In this document: piece after piece, positions 15,755 to 23,749 of the stretch | How the letters are laid out: the number at the start of each line of letters is the position of its first letter | Position numbering within the stretch: the stretch's first letter is position 1 | Source of the DNA: Paucimonas sp. | GTDB lineage: Bacteria; Pseudomonadota; Gammaproteobacteria; Pseudomonadales; Pseudomonadaceae | Assembly: GCA_031253995.1 (NCBI GenBank) | Contig: JAIRVG010000075.1 | Coordinates: 16,921 to 80,920, forward strand | Direction: 5' to 3' | Length of the DNA: 64,000 nt | Made by a program: the position numbers and the translations under genes | The notes under the pieces: generated by a model | The model's input: the letters and a program-made list of their open reading frames with translations, nothing else | What the model was told of the DNA's origin: nothing | The model's database searches: none

Positions 15755-15790
15755 ACCTTGTGGGATCGGGTGAGCCCGCTCCCACAAGGT
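15755..15790. repeat. REP palindrome, terminator-like
   Basis: A 16-base stem ACCTTGTGGGATCGGG with one mismatch to its second arm CCCGCTCCCACAAGGT, loop TGAG. It lies between the exonuclease start and the end of the acylase gene, both leftward, and is a single unit of the GTGGGAGCGGG REP family. Confidence 0.8.
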
Positions 15791-15836
15791 CCGCCTCGTG
15801 CTTCATGGCTGTTCCCGGCACGACGACGCGGGCGAA

Positions 15837-18245
15837 TTACCTGCCCGGCACCAGGGTCAGGCGTTTGCTGCCATATACCCGCTCGTAGTTCTGCCCCTGC
15901 AACGGCACGCTCTGGTACTGCCCGCGGAACCAGGCATCCAGCCCGTTGGCGAACTGCGCACTGGCCGGGTTGCCGGACTGGCCGCTGCTGCTCAGCACCT
16001 GCAACGGCTCGACCTGGCCGAAATCCACCACCATGCGCTGTGCCGGCGCCAGGCTGGCCTTGAAGTCCTGGCCCCAGGCGAACGGCGAGGCGCTCAGGGT
16101 GCTGTGGTCGCCGCCACTGGCCTGGGCGCGGCGATCCTGCTTGTCGCCAATGCCGAACAGATTGGCCACCGGCCACTGGTACTGGTGCAGACGGCCCCAC
16201 TGCCAGCTGCGCCGGTCCGCCCCCATCGCCTGCTCACCCGCACTGATCGCCGCCGCCAGGCTGCGGGCAAGGATCGCCGGTTTGTCTTCTACCGCCGGCG
16301 TGGTGCGGTCATCCCAGAACGGACTGTCGTCACGCCCCAGCAAATGGTCGGCCTGGGCCGAGTAGGACAGTCGCGCGTTGGCGACGAAGGCCTGCCACGC
16401 CGGACCCAACTCGTCGAGGAAGGTCAGGCGCGCGCTTTCCTGCAGGAACAGTTCGTAGATCGCCGCGTCCGCCGAGGTCTGGCTCAGGCGGCCGTCGAAG
16501 GCCATCAGCCGGGTGTAGGCCTCCCGGGCCTTGGCCTTCTGCTCGGCGGGAAGGGCCTCGATGGCCTTCTTCAGCGCCTGGGCCATGCCGGGCGCTTCGA
16601 ACATCGCCTTGAGCTTGCCGGCGAACAGGGTGGTCTGGTCGTTCTGCATGGCGATCAGGCTGCGCCCGTCGTGCTTGCCATTGCCGGCCAGCTGGGCCAG
16701 GCGTTCGGCGCGCTCCGGGTAGGACCAGCTGTTGGACAGCTGCATGCCATAGCCCCGCGGCGCACTGCGCTGGGCGGCATTGCCCAGCCAGCCTTGCGGC
16801 GGGTCCTGGTCGTAGGGGTGGAGCATGGCGTCGGCGTAGCCGTCCCAGTCGTAGCGGCTTTCCCAGCCCGGCGAGGGCACCAGGCCCTGGCCTTCGCGGC
16901 GGTTCGGGTAGCGCCCGGTGACCTGCCAGCCGACGTTGCTGGCATCGGCGAAGACCATGTTCAGCGGCACCGCGCCGATTTCGCGGCTGGCGTCGAAGGC
17001 GCGTTCGACGGTGCGCGCCCGCGACAGGTCGAAGAACGCATCAAGGCTTCTGTCGCCCTTGAGGTCCGGCATCTTCAGGGCCAGGCCGAGACCGCCCTGG
17101 GCGCCGGTGAGCAGGGCACCGTGGCCGGTCTCGTAGATCACTTCGCGTTGCGGGCTGCGGCCCTTGATGAAATAGGTTTCGTTGCGCACCCGCGCGGTCT
17201 GCCAGCGGCCATCCACTTCGTACTGCAACTGGCTGCCTTGGCGGCGCACTTTCTCCAGGTACAGGTCCTGGTTGTCGCCCATGGCGCTGCTGCCGCTCCA
17301 GGCCAGCGCGCCGTTGAAACCGGAGAGGATCACCGGCAGGCCAGGCAGGCTGAAGCCGGCGGCCTGGTACTTGGTGGTGCGGATCTGCACCGGGCTGAGC
17401 GCCCAGGCGCCCTGGTTGTCGCTGGCCAGCAGGCTCTTGCCGCTGCGGCTGCGCTGCGGGGCGACGGCCCAGCTGGCCGAGCTGGAACTGCCGAGCACAT
17501 TGAATGCCGCCAGCTGTTCGCTGACCGCCGCCACCGGCGCCAGGCCGGCGAGCTGGTTGAGCGCGACGCCCTTGAGTTTGGCCGCCTCGGCTTCGTTGAG
17601 CGGTTCGTCCGGGTAGTTGGGCAGCAGCCAGGCGAGCTTGTCGGCACCAACCTTCTGCGCCAGGGTCAGGGCGGCGATCTCTTCCTGCAGGTTGACCGAC
17701 TGGCTGAAGCTGTACAGGGCGAAGACCAGCGCCGAGTCCTCGGGCTTCCAGTATTCCGGTCGGTAGCCGGCCACCGGCGACGGCAGCTTGTCGCGGTAGC
17801 GGAACAGGTAGGCGTTGACGCCGCGGGCATACACCTCGAAGAAGCGCTTCAGGCGTGGCGACGCATCGGCGTAGAGCTGGGTGGCGCTCTGGCGCAGGTT
17901 GGTGGCGCGCATGAAGCGGTCGACTTCCAGGGCGTCCGCCCCGGCCATCTCCGACAGGCGACCCTGGGCCAGCAGGCGCATGCCGAGCATCTGCCCGATG
18001 CGGTCGGAGGCATGCACGTAGCCGAGGGTGAACAGGGCGTCATGGAAGGAGCTGCTTTCGATCAGCGGCAGGCCCTGGGCGCTGCGCCGTACCGAAACGT
18101 TCTGCGCCAGGCCCTTGAGCGGCTGCACCCCGACGGTGGGCGGCACGCTGTCGGCATGGTTGCCGGTCTGGCAACCGGCCAGGCCGAGCGCGGCCGCGGC
18201 GACACCGAGGCGAAGACGGGAAAGGGAAAAGGCTGGCGAGGCCAT
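15837..18245 (-). CDS. Penicillin acylase family lipoprotein (QuiP-like N-acyl hydrolase)
   Basis: 802-residue Ntn-hydrolase precursor. A lipobox, GLAGC with Cys25, indicates a lipoprotein. The alpha part (to about residue 252) is followed by a Ser-rich cleavage site GSSSSASWAV (252-261). By comparison with the SNxW motif, Ser256 is the best candidate nucleophile and new N-terminus of the beta chain. RSGKSLLASDNQ and FNGALAWSGS are further family marks. The nearest named relatives are acyl-homoserine lactone acylases such as QuiP, so quorum-signal degradation is possible, but the unusual Ser-rich site and the lack of a close named match leave the substrate open. Upstream GAGCT spacing is normal. 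Confidence 0.82.
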   Translation of the reverse strand: MASPAFSLSRLRLGVAAAALGLAGCQTGNHADSVPPTVGVQPLKGLAQNVSVRRSAQGLPLIESSSFHDALFTLGYVHASDRIGQMLGMRLLAQGRLSEMAGADALEVDRFMRATNLRQSATQLYADASPRLKRFFEVYARGVNAYLFRYRDKLPSPVAGYRPEYWKPEDSALVFALYSFSQSVNLQEEIAALTLAQKVGADKLAWLLPNYPDEPLNEAEAAKLKGVALNQLAGLAPVAAVSEQLAAFNVLGSSSSASWAVAPQRSRSGKSLLASDNQGAWALSPVQIRTTKYQAAGFSLPGLPVILSGFNGALAWSGSSAMGDNQDLYLEKVRRQGSQLQYEVDGRWQTARVRNETYFIKGRSPQREVIYETGHGALLTGAQGGLGLALKMPDLKGDRSLDAFFDLSRARTVERAFDASREIGAVPLNMVFADASNVGWQVTGRYPNRREGQGLVPSPGWESRYDWDGYADAMLHPYDQDPPQGWLGNAAQRSAPRGYGMQLSNSWSYPERAERLAQLAGNGKHDGRSLIAMQNDQTTLFAGKLKAMFEAPGMAQALKKAIEALPAEQKAKAREAYTRLMAFDGRLSQTSADAAIYELFLQESARLTFLDELGPAWQAFVANARLSYSAQADHLLGRDDSPFWDDRTTPAVEDKPAILARSLAAAISAGEQAMGADRRSWQWGRLHQYQWPVANLFGIGDKQDRRAQASGGDHSTLSASPFAWGQDFKASLAPAQRMVVDFGQVEPLQVLSSSGQSGNPASAQFANGLDAWFRGQYQSVPLQGQNYERVYGSKRLTLVPGR

Positions 18246-18359
18246 GGCGAAGCTCCTGCAAGGGGGTGGCGGCGAAAGGCGCTACGTTAGTGAGCGCTCG
18301 CGCGGGGTGCAAGCAGGGGCGGGCGCTTTATTTTCAAAGCGCCGCGCCGGTCGTCGGGC

Positions 18360-19001
18360 TTATTTCTGCGGCGGGTTGATGCTGTCGACCAGGGCGTAGG
18401 CGCGCTGGGTGGCCGGACGCGCCTGAATGCGCTCGAACCAGGCCTTCAGGTGCGGGAAATCGTTCAGGTCCTGCTGCTGGAAGGTATGCGGCACGATCCA
18501 CGGATAGATGGCCATGTCGGCGATGCTGTAGGCCTCGCCGGCGACGAACGGTCGGTCGGCCAGGCGCTTGTCCAGCACGCCGTACAGGCGCGCGGTCTCG
18601 TCGACGTAGCGCTTGATCGCGTACGGCACCTTTTCCGGGGCGAAGCGGTTGAAGTGGTGGTTCTGCCCGGCCATCGGGCCAAGGCCGCCCATCTGCCAGA
18701 ACAGCCATTGCAGGGCTTCCTGGCGGCCGCGCAGGTCCTGGGGAATGAACTGGCCGGTCTTCTCGGCGAGGTACAGCAGGATCGCGCCCGATTCGAACAG
18801 AGACAGGGGCTGGCCGTCTGCCGTGTCGTTGTCGACGATGGCCGGGATACGGTTGTTGGGGGCGATCTTCAGGAAGTCGGCGGCGAACTGTTCGCCCTTG
18901 CCGATATTGATGGGGTGGATCCGGTAGGGAAGGCCGGTCTCCTCAAGGAACAGCGTGATCTTGTGGCCGTTGGGGGTGGTCCAGTAATACAGATCGATCA
19001 T
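18360..19001 (-). CDS. Glutathione S-transferase, YfcG/nu-class type
   Basis: 213 residues. The N-terminal thioredoxin-like domain begins YYWTTPNGHKITLFLEE and continues with NNRIPAIVDND and LFESGAILLYLAE (glutathione site). The C-terminal helical domain starts near residue 90. The TPN motif and missing catalytic Cys/Tyr at the usual place are typical of YfcG-like enzymes, which act as glutathione-dependent disulfide reductases. It follows the acylase gene's upstream region on the same strand but is probably a separate unit. Confidence 0.9.
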   Translation of the reverse strand: MIDLYYWTTPNGHKITLFLEETGLPYRIHPINIGKGEQFAADFLKIAPNNRIPAIVDNDTADGQPLSLFESGAILLYLAEKTGQFIPQDLRGRQEALQWLFWQMGGLGPMAGQNHHFNRFAPEKVPYAIKRYVDETARLYGVLDKRLADRPFVAGEAYSIADMAIYPWIVPHTFQQQDLNDFPHLKAWFERIQARPATQRAYALVDSINPPQK

Positions 19002-19119
19002 GAGGCGCTCCGTCAGGAGACGGCAGCAGGGTCATGCTGCCGTCGGTCTGCCGCGCTCGGGCGCAGCGGTCGGCGCTATGGATATCACAAAGCCAGACCG
19101 CTGTTACAGGGCGACAGGC

Positions 19120-19323
19120 TCAGGCGCCGTGGCACTTCTTGAATTTCTTGTCGCTGCCGCATGGGCAAGGATCGTTGCGGCCGACGTCCTTCAGGGCGTT
19201 GCGTACCGGCTCCTGGTGGCCGTGGTTGCAGTGCGGGCCGTGCACGTGGCCGTGATCATGGTCGTGATGGTGGTCATGGTCGTGGTTGCAGTCAGGACCG
19301 TGGACGTGGGGTTGCTGGGTCAT
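19120..19323 (-). CDS. Small His-rich SEC-C zinc-motif protein
   Basis: 67 residues in two parts. Residues 6-36 are a run of HD, HDH and HGPHC/CNHD elements giving about 15 histidines and two Cys-Asn-His units, which looks like a metal-binding tail. The C-terminus is a SEC-C motif, NDPCPCGSDKKFKKCHG, the zinc knuckle found at the end of SecA. The two parts together suggest metal storage or delivery, or a SecA/SecB-linked role, but function is unknown. It lies beside a YchJ-type protein with two SEC-C motifs. Confidence 0.75.
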   Translation of the reverse strand: MTQQPHVHGPDCNHDHDHHHDHDHGHVHGPHCNHGHQEPVRNALKDVGRNDPCPCGSDKKFKKCHGA

Positions 19324-19390
19324 TGCGGGTTACTCCGGAAAAGAACGGCGCGGATTATCTCACCACTGCGCGACAAGTGCAGCCCGCCGC

Positions 19391-19867
19391 TCAGGCACCG
19401 ACATAGCTGGCGCAGCACTTCTTGAACTTCTGCCCGCTGGCGCAGGGGCAGGCATCGTTGCGCCCGGCCTTGAGGCCCACGGTCGGGTCGATGAAGTACC
19501 AGCGGCCCTGGTTCTGCACGAAGGCCGAGCGCTCGCGGTGGCTGTGTTCGCCGTCGAGATCGTGCCAGCGCGCGGTGAAGGTGACGAAGGCGTGCTCGGG
19601 CTGGCCGCCGAACACCTCCGCCGACTCCACCTCAAGGCCCAGCCAGGTGCTCTGCGCGCTCCAGGCGGCGATGCCCTGGCGGTCGAGGCCGGCCTGTTGC
19701 ACCGGCAGGGTGGTGCCTACCAGGTAGTCCACCAGGCCCAGCACGTAGGCGCTGTAGCGCGAGCGCATCAGGGCCTGGGCGTCCGGGGCCGGATGCCCGG
19801 CGTGATAATGCCCGCAGCAGGCGTCCAGCAGGTTGCCGCTGCCGCAGGGACAAACCGAAACACTCAT
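19391..19867 (-). CDS. YchJ-family protein with two SEC-C motifs
   Basis: 158 residues with SEC-C knuckles at both ends: CPCGSGNLLDACC (about 6-18) and NDACPCASGQKFKKCC (about 137-152), joined by an NTF2-like central domain containing LMRSRYSAYVLGLVDYLVGT, as in YchJ (UPF0225). The start at 19867 was preferred over 20089 because it begins right before the first zinc knuckle. It ends next to the small His-rich SEC-C gene and begins four bases after the preceding gene's stop, so the three leftward genes 20366-19120 may be co-transcribed. Function unknown. Confidence 0.85.
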   Translation of the reverse strand: MSVSVCPCGSGNLLDACCGHYHAGHPAPDAQALMRSRYSAYVLGLVDYLVGTTLPVQQAGLDRQGIAAWSAQSTWLGLEVESAEVFGGQPEHAFVTFTARWHDLDGEHSHRERSAFVQNQGRWYFIDPTVGLKAGRNDACPCASGQKFKKCCASYVGA

Positions 19868-19871
19868 CGCG

Positions 19872-20366
19872 TCACCACCAGTACTTGCCGAAGTTTTGCG
19901 GATTGGCCCAGAACTTGGCGTTGAGCCAGTCCGGAACCTGCTTGTAGTCGCGCAGATCGTAGGTGTACAGGCCGAGCACCTGGTCTTCGCGCTGGAAACG
20001 TTCGTTGGCTTGCAGGGCCAGGGCGTAGAAGTCGGTGTCGCCCCAGCCGCTGGCGGCCAGGTCGGCGAGCACGGCGATCCGGCTGGCATTCAGGTTGCGG
20101 ATACCGCCCACCAGTTCCAGGCCGTTGCGCTTGGGCAGGTGCTCCAGGCAGTCCACCAGCAGCGCCAGGTCGTAGCGCTTGCCGGCCAGTTCCGCCGGCA
20201 GCGGGCCGGGGGCGGCGACGTCGATGCTGGCCTGCGGGTGTGCCGCGGCGAAGGCATCGAGGGCGGGGAAACGTGCGCCCACCAGCAGCAGGCGCTGCGG
20301 GGCATGGTGTTCGAGCAGCGCCGCCAGGGCCTGTTGCGGCGTGCGCGAAGAAAAGCTGTCGGTCAT
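19872..20366 (-). CDS. Conserved Pseudomonas protein, DUF6231-like
   Basis: 164 residues. The layout resembles a truncated methyltransferase-like Rossmann fold (RLLLVGARFPALDAFAA, then YDLALLVDCLEHLPKRNGLELVGGIRNL) without a clear SAM motif. The C-terminus is aromatic-rich (DWLNAKFWANPQNFGKYWW), which is characteristic of this family in Pseudomonas. It sits immediately upstream of the YchJ gene with four bases between them. No function is known. Confidence 0.7.
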   Translation of the reverse strand: MTDSFSSRTPQQALAALLEHHAPQRLLLVGARFPALDAFAAAHPQASIDVAAPGPLPAELAGKRYDLALLVDCLEHLPKRNGLELVGGIRNLNASRIAVLADLAASGWGDTDFYALALQANERFQREDQVLGLYTYDLRDYKQVPDWLNAKFWANPQNFGKYWW

Positions 20367-20514
20367 CGAAGATCCTCGTCTGGTCCGCCAAGACTAGCGG
20401 GCAACCCGGCTCAGGCAAAGGGCCGTCATGGCTTATTGCTGGCGGAGATGATTACCGCAGTCTTTACTCCCATTGATCGGCTCCCGCCGAGTTCCCCCTA
20501 TGGAGAAGCAACAA

Positions 20515-21213
20515 ATGAGCATAGTTCGCACAGCTTTACCTCTGGTTCTGCTAACCAGCGTATTGACTGGTTGTGCAGGTTTGCAAAAAACCGACTGGCC
20601 GAAGTGTGCAGCCGTCGGGGGCGTCGGCGGCGCCGCGCTGGGCGCGATCGAGAGCAGCAGTTGGGCCGGCTGGGGCGCGCTGGTAGGCGGCACCATGGCG
20701 GCGGCCTACTGCTATGTGCACGGTGATGGCGACGAGGACGGTGATGGCGTGCCGGACAGCCGCGACAAGTGCCCGGGCACCCCGCGTGGCGTGCAGGTCG
20801 ATGCCAACGGCTGCCCGCCTGAGCCGGTAGCGGCGCCGGTGGTGGAAGAAGTGGTGGTGGTGAAGGAAGAAACCATCGTCATCCGTGACGTGCACTTCGC
20901 CTTCGACTCCGACAAGCTCACCGCCAACGACAAGCAACGCCTCAATGTGATTGCCGAACGCCTGCGCCAGGAGTCGGCGAGCGCCCGCCTGACCGTGACC
21001 GGCCATACCGACAGCGTTGGCTCGGACACCTACAACCAGCGTCTGTCCGACAAGCGGGCACACTCGGTGGTCCGCTATCTGGTCGAAAGCGGTGTGCCAC
21101 AGGCCAGCTTCGTCTCGGTCAGCGGCATGGGTGAAAGCCAGCCTGTAGCCGACAACAAGACGGCGGACGGACGTGCGCAGAACCGTCGTACCGAGATCAA
21201 GATCCAGCGTTGA
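20515..21213 (+). CDS. OmpA-family lipoprotein with thrombospondin type 3 repeat
   Basis: 232 residues. Start 20515 follows GGAGAAG and begins a lipoprotein signal with lipobox LTGC (Cys near 20). Next is a glycine-rich, possibly membrane-inserting segment (GGVGGAALGAIESSSWAGWGALVGG), split here in two halves around residues 35-60. Then comes a calcium-binding DxDxDGDGxxDxxDxCP repeat and a C-terminal OmpA peptidoglycan-binding domain (VHFAFDSDKLT, GHTDSVGSDTYNQRLSDKRA, NRRTEIKIQR). It should tether the outer membrane to peptidoglycan. The next gene is a paralogue with the same layout. Confidence 0.9.
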   Translation: MSIVRTALPLVLLTSVLTGCAGLQKTDWPKCAAVGGVGGAALGAIESSSWAGWGALVGGTMAAAYCYVHGDGDEDGDGVPDSRDKCPGTPRGVQVDANGCPPEPVAAPVVEEVVVVKEETIVIRDVHFAFDSDKLTANDKQRLNVIAERLRQESASARLTVTGHTDSVGSDTYNQRLSDKRAHSVVRYLVESGVPQASFVSVSGMGESQPVADNKTADGRAQNRRTEIKIQR

Positions 21214-21221
21214 AAACCCTG

Positions 21222-21252
21222 CGGCCCGTGGCTTGTGAAGTGCCACGGGCCG
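21222..21252. terminator. Hairpin after first OmpA gene
   Basis: An 11-base perfect stem, CGGCCCGTGGC and GCCACGGGCCG, starting nine bases after the stop codon, followed by GTCTTTACT. The T-run is weak, but position and stability fit a terminator or attenuator between the two OmpA paralogues. Confidence 0.65.
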
Positions 21253-21303
21253 GTCTTTACTCCTGTGGGACTGGTATCAGCCGGTAACACAGGAGCATTC
21301 CCC

Positions 21304-22023
21304 ATGACCGTACTCACCAAGGCTGCGCTGCCCGTGTTGTTGGCGGCGGGCCTGCTCTCAGGATGTGCAACCCACAGCGATGGCAGTGCGCCGCTCAACC
21401 AGCGCACCTGGCCGATCTGCAGCCTGCTCGGCGGACTGGTCGGTGGCGGCCTCGGCGCCATCGAAAGCTCGGCCTGGGCCGGTGGCGGCGCGGCAGCCGG
21501 TGTCATCGCCGGTGGCTTGATCTGCTATGCCCAGGATGGCGACGAGGACGGGGATGGGGTATTCGACCGCCGCGACCGCTGCCCGGATACGCCAAAGGGC
21601 ACGCCGGTGGAGCACAATGGTTGCCCGACGCCGCAATATCCGCCGTCCCAGCCCGCACCCGAGCCGCAACCCGAGCCTGAGGTGATCACCCTCAGCGACC
21701 AGGGCAACGTGCTGTTCGCCTTCGACTCCGCCGAACTGACCCCTGCGGCCCAGCAGCAACTGCAGGGCTTGATGGAGCGGCTGAGCAATCCGCAGGTGCG
21801 CACCGTACGGGTGGTCGGGCATACCGACAGCAAGGGCACCGATGCCTACAACCAGGGGCTGTCCGAGCGTCGCGCCGGCAGTGTCGCCAAGTACCTGATC
21901 AATGCCGGCCTCTCGCCGCAGAAGGTCAGCAGCGAAGGCCGCGGCGAAATGGAGCCGGTGGCCGACAACGAAACCGACGAAGGGCGCGCGCAGAATCGCC
22001 GGGTGGAGTTGCACCTCAATTGA
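21304..22023 (+). CDS. OmpA-family lipoprotein, paralogue of the preceding gene
   Basis: 239 residues with the same order of parts: lipoprotein signal with LLSGC, a glycine-zipper-like region, one thrombospondin type 3 repeat (DGDEDGDGVFDRRDRCP), a Pro-rich linker (PPSQPAPEPQPEPE) and the OmpA peptidoglycan domain (LFAFDSAELTP, GHTDSKGTDAYNQGLSERRA, NRRVELHLN). Start 21304 was chosen for the signal peptide and the ACAGGAG site; the frame is open from 21235. Tandem duplication with the upstream gene is clear from the shared architecture. Confidence 0.9.
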   Translation: MTVLTKAALPVLLAAGLLSGCATHSDGSAPLNQRTWPICSLLGGLVGGGLGAIESSAWAGGGAAAGVIAGGLICYAQDGDEDGDGVFDRRDRCPDTPKGTPVEHNGCPTPQYPPSQPAPEPQPEPEVITLSDQGNVLFAFDSAELTPAAQQQLQGLMERLSNPQVRTVRVVGHTDSKGTDAYNQGLSERRAGSVAKYLINAGLSPQKVSSEGRGEMEPVADNETDEGRAQNRRVELHLN

Positions 22024-22106
22024 TCGACGGGGCGTCAGCGGCTATGGTGGCGGTCTGTCTCCGGGCGGCTGCCACGGCTGACGCGAACCATTGAAGAGGT
22101 AATGCC

Positions 22107-22382
22107 ATGAGAGGCTTGCTGGGATTCTTCAAGGCCCTGACCGTGGTGTTCTGGTGGGTGGTGCTGGTCAATCTGCTGATTCCGGCGGAGCGACCCTTCC
22201 ACCAGCTGATCAACCTGGCCGGGGCGGCGTTGCTGGGGCTGCATGTGCTCGAAGTGCTGTTCTACAACGGTCGCCTGCGCGAGCGCAGCCACCGCTGGTT
22301 CGACCGCCTGCAGATCCTGCTGGTGGGCATCTTCCATATCCTTTCCATCCCCGCACCCCGCAAGGAAGTACCGCATGCGTAA
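22107..22382 (+). CDS. DUF1145 small inner-membrane protein
   Basis: 91 residues with two or three hydrophobic segments (FFKALTVVFWWVVLVNLLIP and LINLAGAALLGLHVLEVLFY), matching the DUF1145 family. Function unknown. Its end overlaps the start of the collagen-like gene by eight bases, so the two are translationally coupled. Confidence 0.8.
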   Translation: MRGLLGFFKALTVVFWWVVLVNLLIPAERPFHQLINLAGAALLGLHVLEVLFYNGRLRERSHRWFDRLQILLVGIFHILSIPAPRKEVPHA

Positions 22383-23133
22383 GCTGATGCTGTTGACCGC
22401 GTTGTTCAGCCCGCTGGTGCTGGCCGATTCCCTGAGCGTGGCACCCCATTCGGTGCTGCGCCTGGCGAACAAGGCCAGCGTCGTTCACCTGGAGCAGCTG
22501 GACGTGGCGGATTCCGCCACCCTGGTGCTGCCGGCCAGCCTGGTGGAACTGAAGGTCGACCAGCTGACGCTGGGGCGTGATGCACGGATTTCCGTGGTGT
22601 CGGCCGACGACCCGCTGCGCATCGAAGTGGCGCGGGCACAGCTGGCCGAGGGCAGCCTGATCACCGCCACCGGGGCGGCGGGCAACTATCAGCGAGCGGC
22701 CCGCCCGGGTCGCAGCCTGGACCTGCGCCTGCGCGCCTTGCAGGCACCGCTGCTGGCCATCGATGCCCGTGGTGGTGCCGGTGCGCCGGGCTATGTCGGC
22801 CTGGATGGCGCCAACGGCACGGCCGGTGGCTGCACCTGGGGCTCGGCCAGCCGTGGCGCCAATGGCGATGATGGCGGCAACGGGCATGACGGTGCGGCGG
22901 GTGGTCGCGTGCACCTGGCGTTGCCGGCGGATTATCCGGTGGAGCAGATCAGGGTTCGTCTCGACGGCGGCGCGCCGGGTGTGGCGGGTGCGCCGGGCAA
23001 GGCCGGGCAGGGTGGGGCGAGCAAGGGGTGCCTGGTGTATCGCACCGAGGCCGGGGCGGATGGCCGGCCCGGGGTGGCCGGGCAGCCGGGGATGGCGGGG
23101 GCGGCTGGGGAATTGAGCGTCCAGCGTCTCTGA
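22375..23133 (+). CDS. Secreted protein with collagen-like Gly-x-y region
   Basis: 252 residues. A short signal peptide (MRKLMLLTALFSPLVLA) is followed by a beta-rich middle (about 20-125) and a glycine-rich C-terminal half. Glycine occurs every third residue in blocks such as GGAGAPGYVGLDGANG, GAPGVAGAPGKAG and GADGRPGVAGQPGMAGAAGE. These blocks are interrupted, so a long triple helix is unlikely, but the pattern is collagen-like. It is coupled to the DUF1145 gene and followed by a hairpin. A surface or extracellular role is expected; no function known. Confidence 0.75.
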   Translation: MRKLMLLTALFSPLVLADSLSVAPHSVLRLANKASVVHLEQLDVADSATLVLPASLVELKVDQLTLGRDARISVVSADDPLRIEVARAQLAEGSLITATGAAGNYQRAARPGRSLDLRLRALQAPLLAIDARGGAGAPGYVGLDGANGTAGGCTWGSASRGANGDDGGNGHDGAAGGRVHLALPADYPVEQIRVRLDGGAPGVAGAPGKAGQGGASKGCLVYRTEAGADGRPGVAGQPGMAGAAGELSVQRL

Positions 23134-23142
23134 GGTTGTTGT

Positions 23143-23182
23143 TCAGGGCCTCATCGCTGGTTTGCCAGCGACGAGGCCCTGA
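23143..23182. terminator. Bidirectional hairpin between convergent genes
   Basis: An 18-base stem with one mismatch, TCAGGGCCTCATCGCTGG and CCAGCGACGAGGCCCTGA, loop TTTG. It lies between the stop of the collagen-like gene and the stop of the CopD-like gene. The core CATCGCTGG is shared with the second REP family seen at 37259-37309. Confidence 0.7.
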
Positions 23183-23185
23183 CGG

Positions 23186-23650
23186 TCAGAATGAAAGCCT
23201 GCTGGCCGCCACCAATACCACGGCGATCCCCAGCAGCAGGTTGATCCCCACCATCTTGCGGATCCGCCCCAGCACCGCGGCCCCCGCCGCCCAGTCACCG
23301 GCCTCCACCGCCTTGCGCATTTCTGGCAGCAACAGGCTCTGGATGCGCATGAACAGCGCGAACATGGCGATCCCGCCACCGATCATCACCTGCACATGCC
23401 GGGGCGCCGTATCCAGGGTGCCGAAGTGCATGTGCAACATGCCGACACCACTTACCGCCAGGACCAGGATCGAGATCCACACCCAGCTGAAAAAACGCGG
23501 AAACACTTCCAGCCACAACTGCAGGCGGGCCGGGCCTTCGAGCACCGTGGCGGCCGCCGGGCGCAGGACCATCCAGGCGAAGAACATGCCGCCCACCCAC
23601 ACCAGGGCGGCCAGGACATGCAGGCTATAAGGAAGGGCAAAGGCGGTCAT
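23186..23650 (-). CDS. CopD-family/DUF2269-like membrane protein
   Basis: 154 residues with four predicted membrane helices (LHVLAALVWVGGMFFAWMVL, then WISILVLAVSGVGMLHMHF, VMIGGGIAMFALFM and MVGINLLLGIAVVLVAA). The His at the start of helix 1 and the MLHMHFG stretch fit CopD-like or haem/copper-binding membrane proteins. Its role, perhaps copper or haem handling, is not certain. It is divergent from dinG with about 100 bases between. Confidence 0.7.
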   Translation of the reverse strand: MTAFALPYSLHVLAALVWVGGMFFAWMVLRPAAATVLEGPARLQLWLEVFPRFFSWVWISILVLAVSGVGMLHMHFGTLDTAPRHVQVMIGGGIAMFALFMRIQSLLLPEMRKAVEAGDWAAGAAVLGRIRKMVGINLLLGIAVVLVAASRLSF

Positions 23651-23749
23651 CGGGCACTCCAGTCAGCGCAAAGGGCAATTGGCGGGTATGATAGCCGGCT
23701 CACCGAAAACACTGAAAATATATCCAGCCCTCCACGGGCGCCCGAGACC

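Noticed and set aside
15798..18290. 830-codon rightward frame opposite the acylase gene
   Set aside because: No domain; acylase on the other strand is complete with lipobox and active site.
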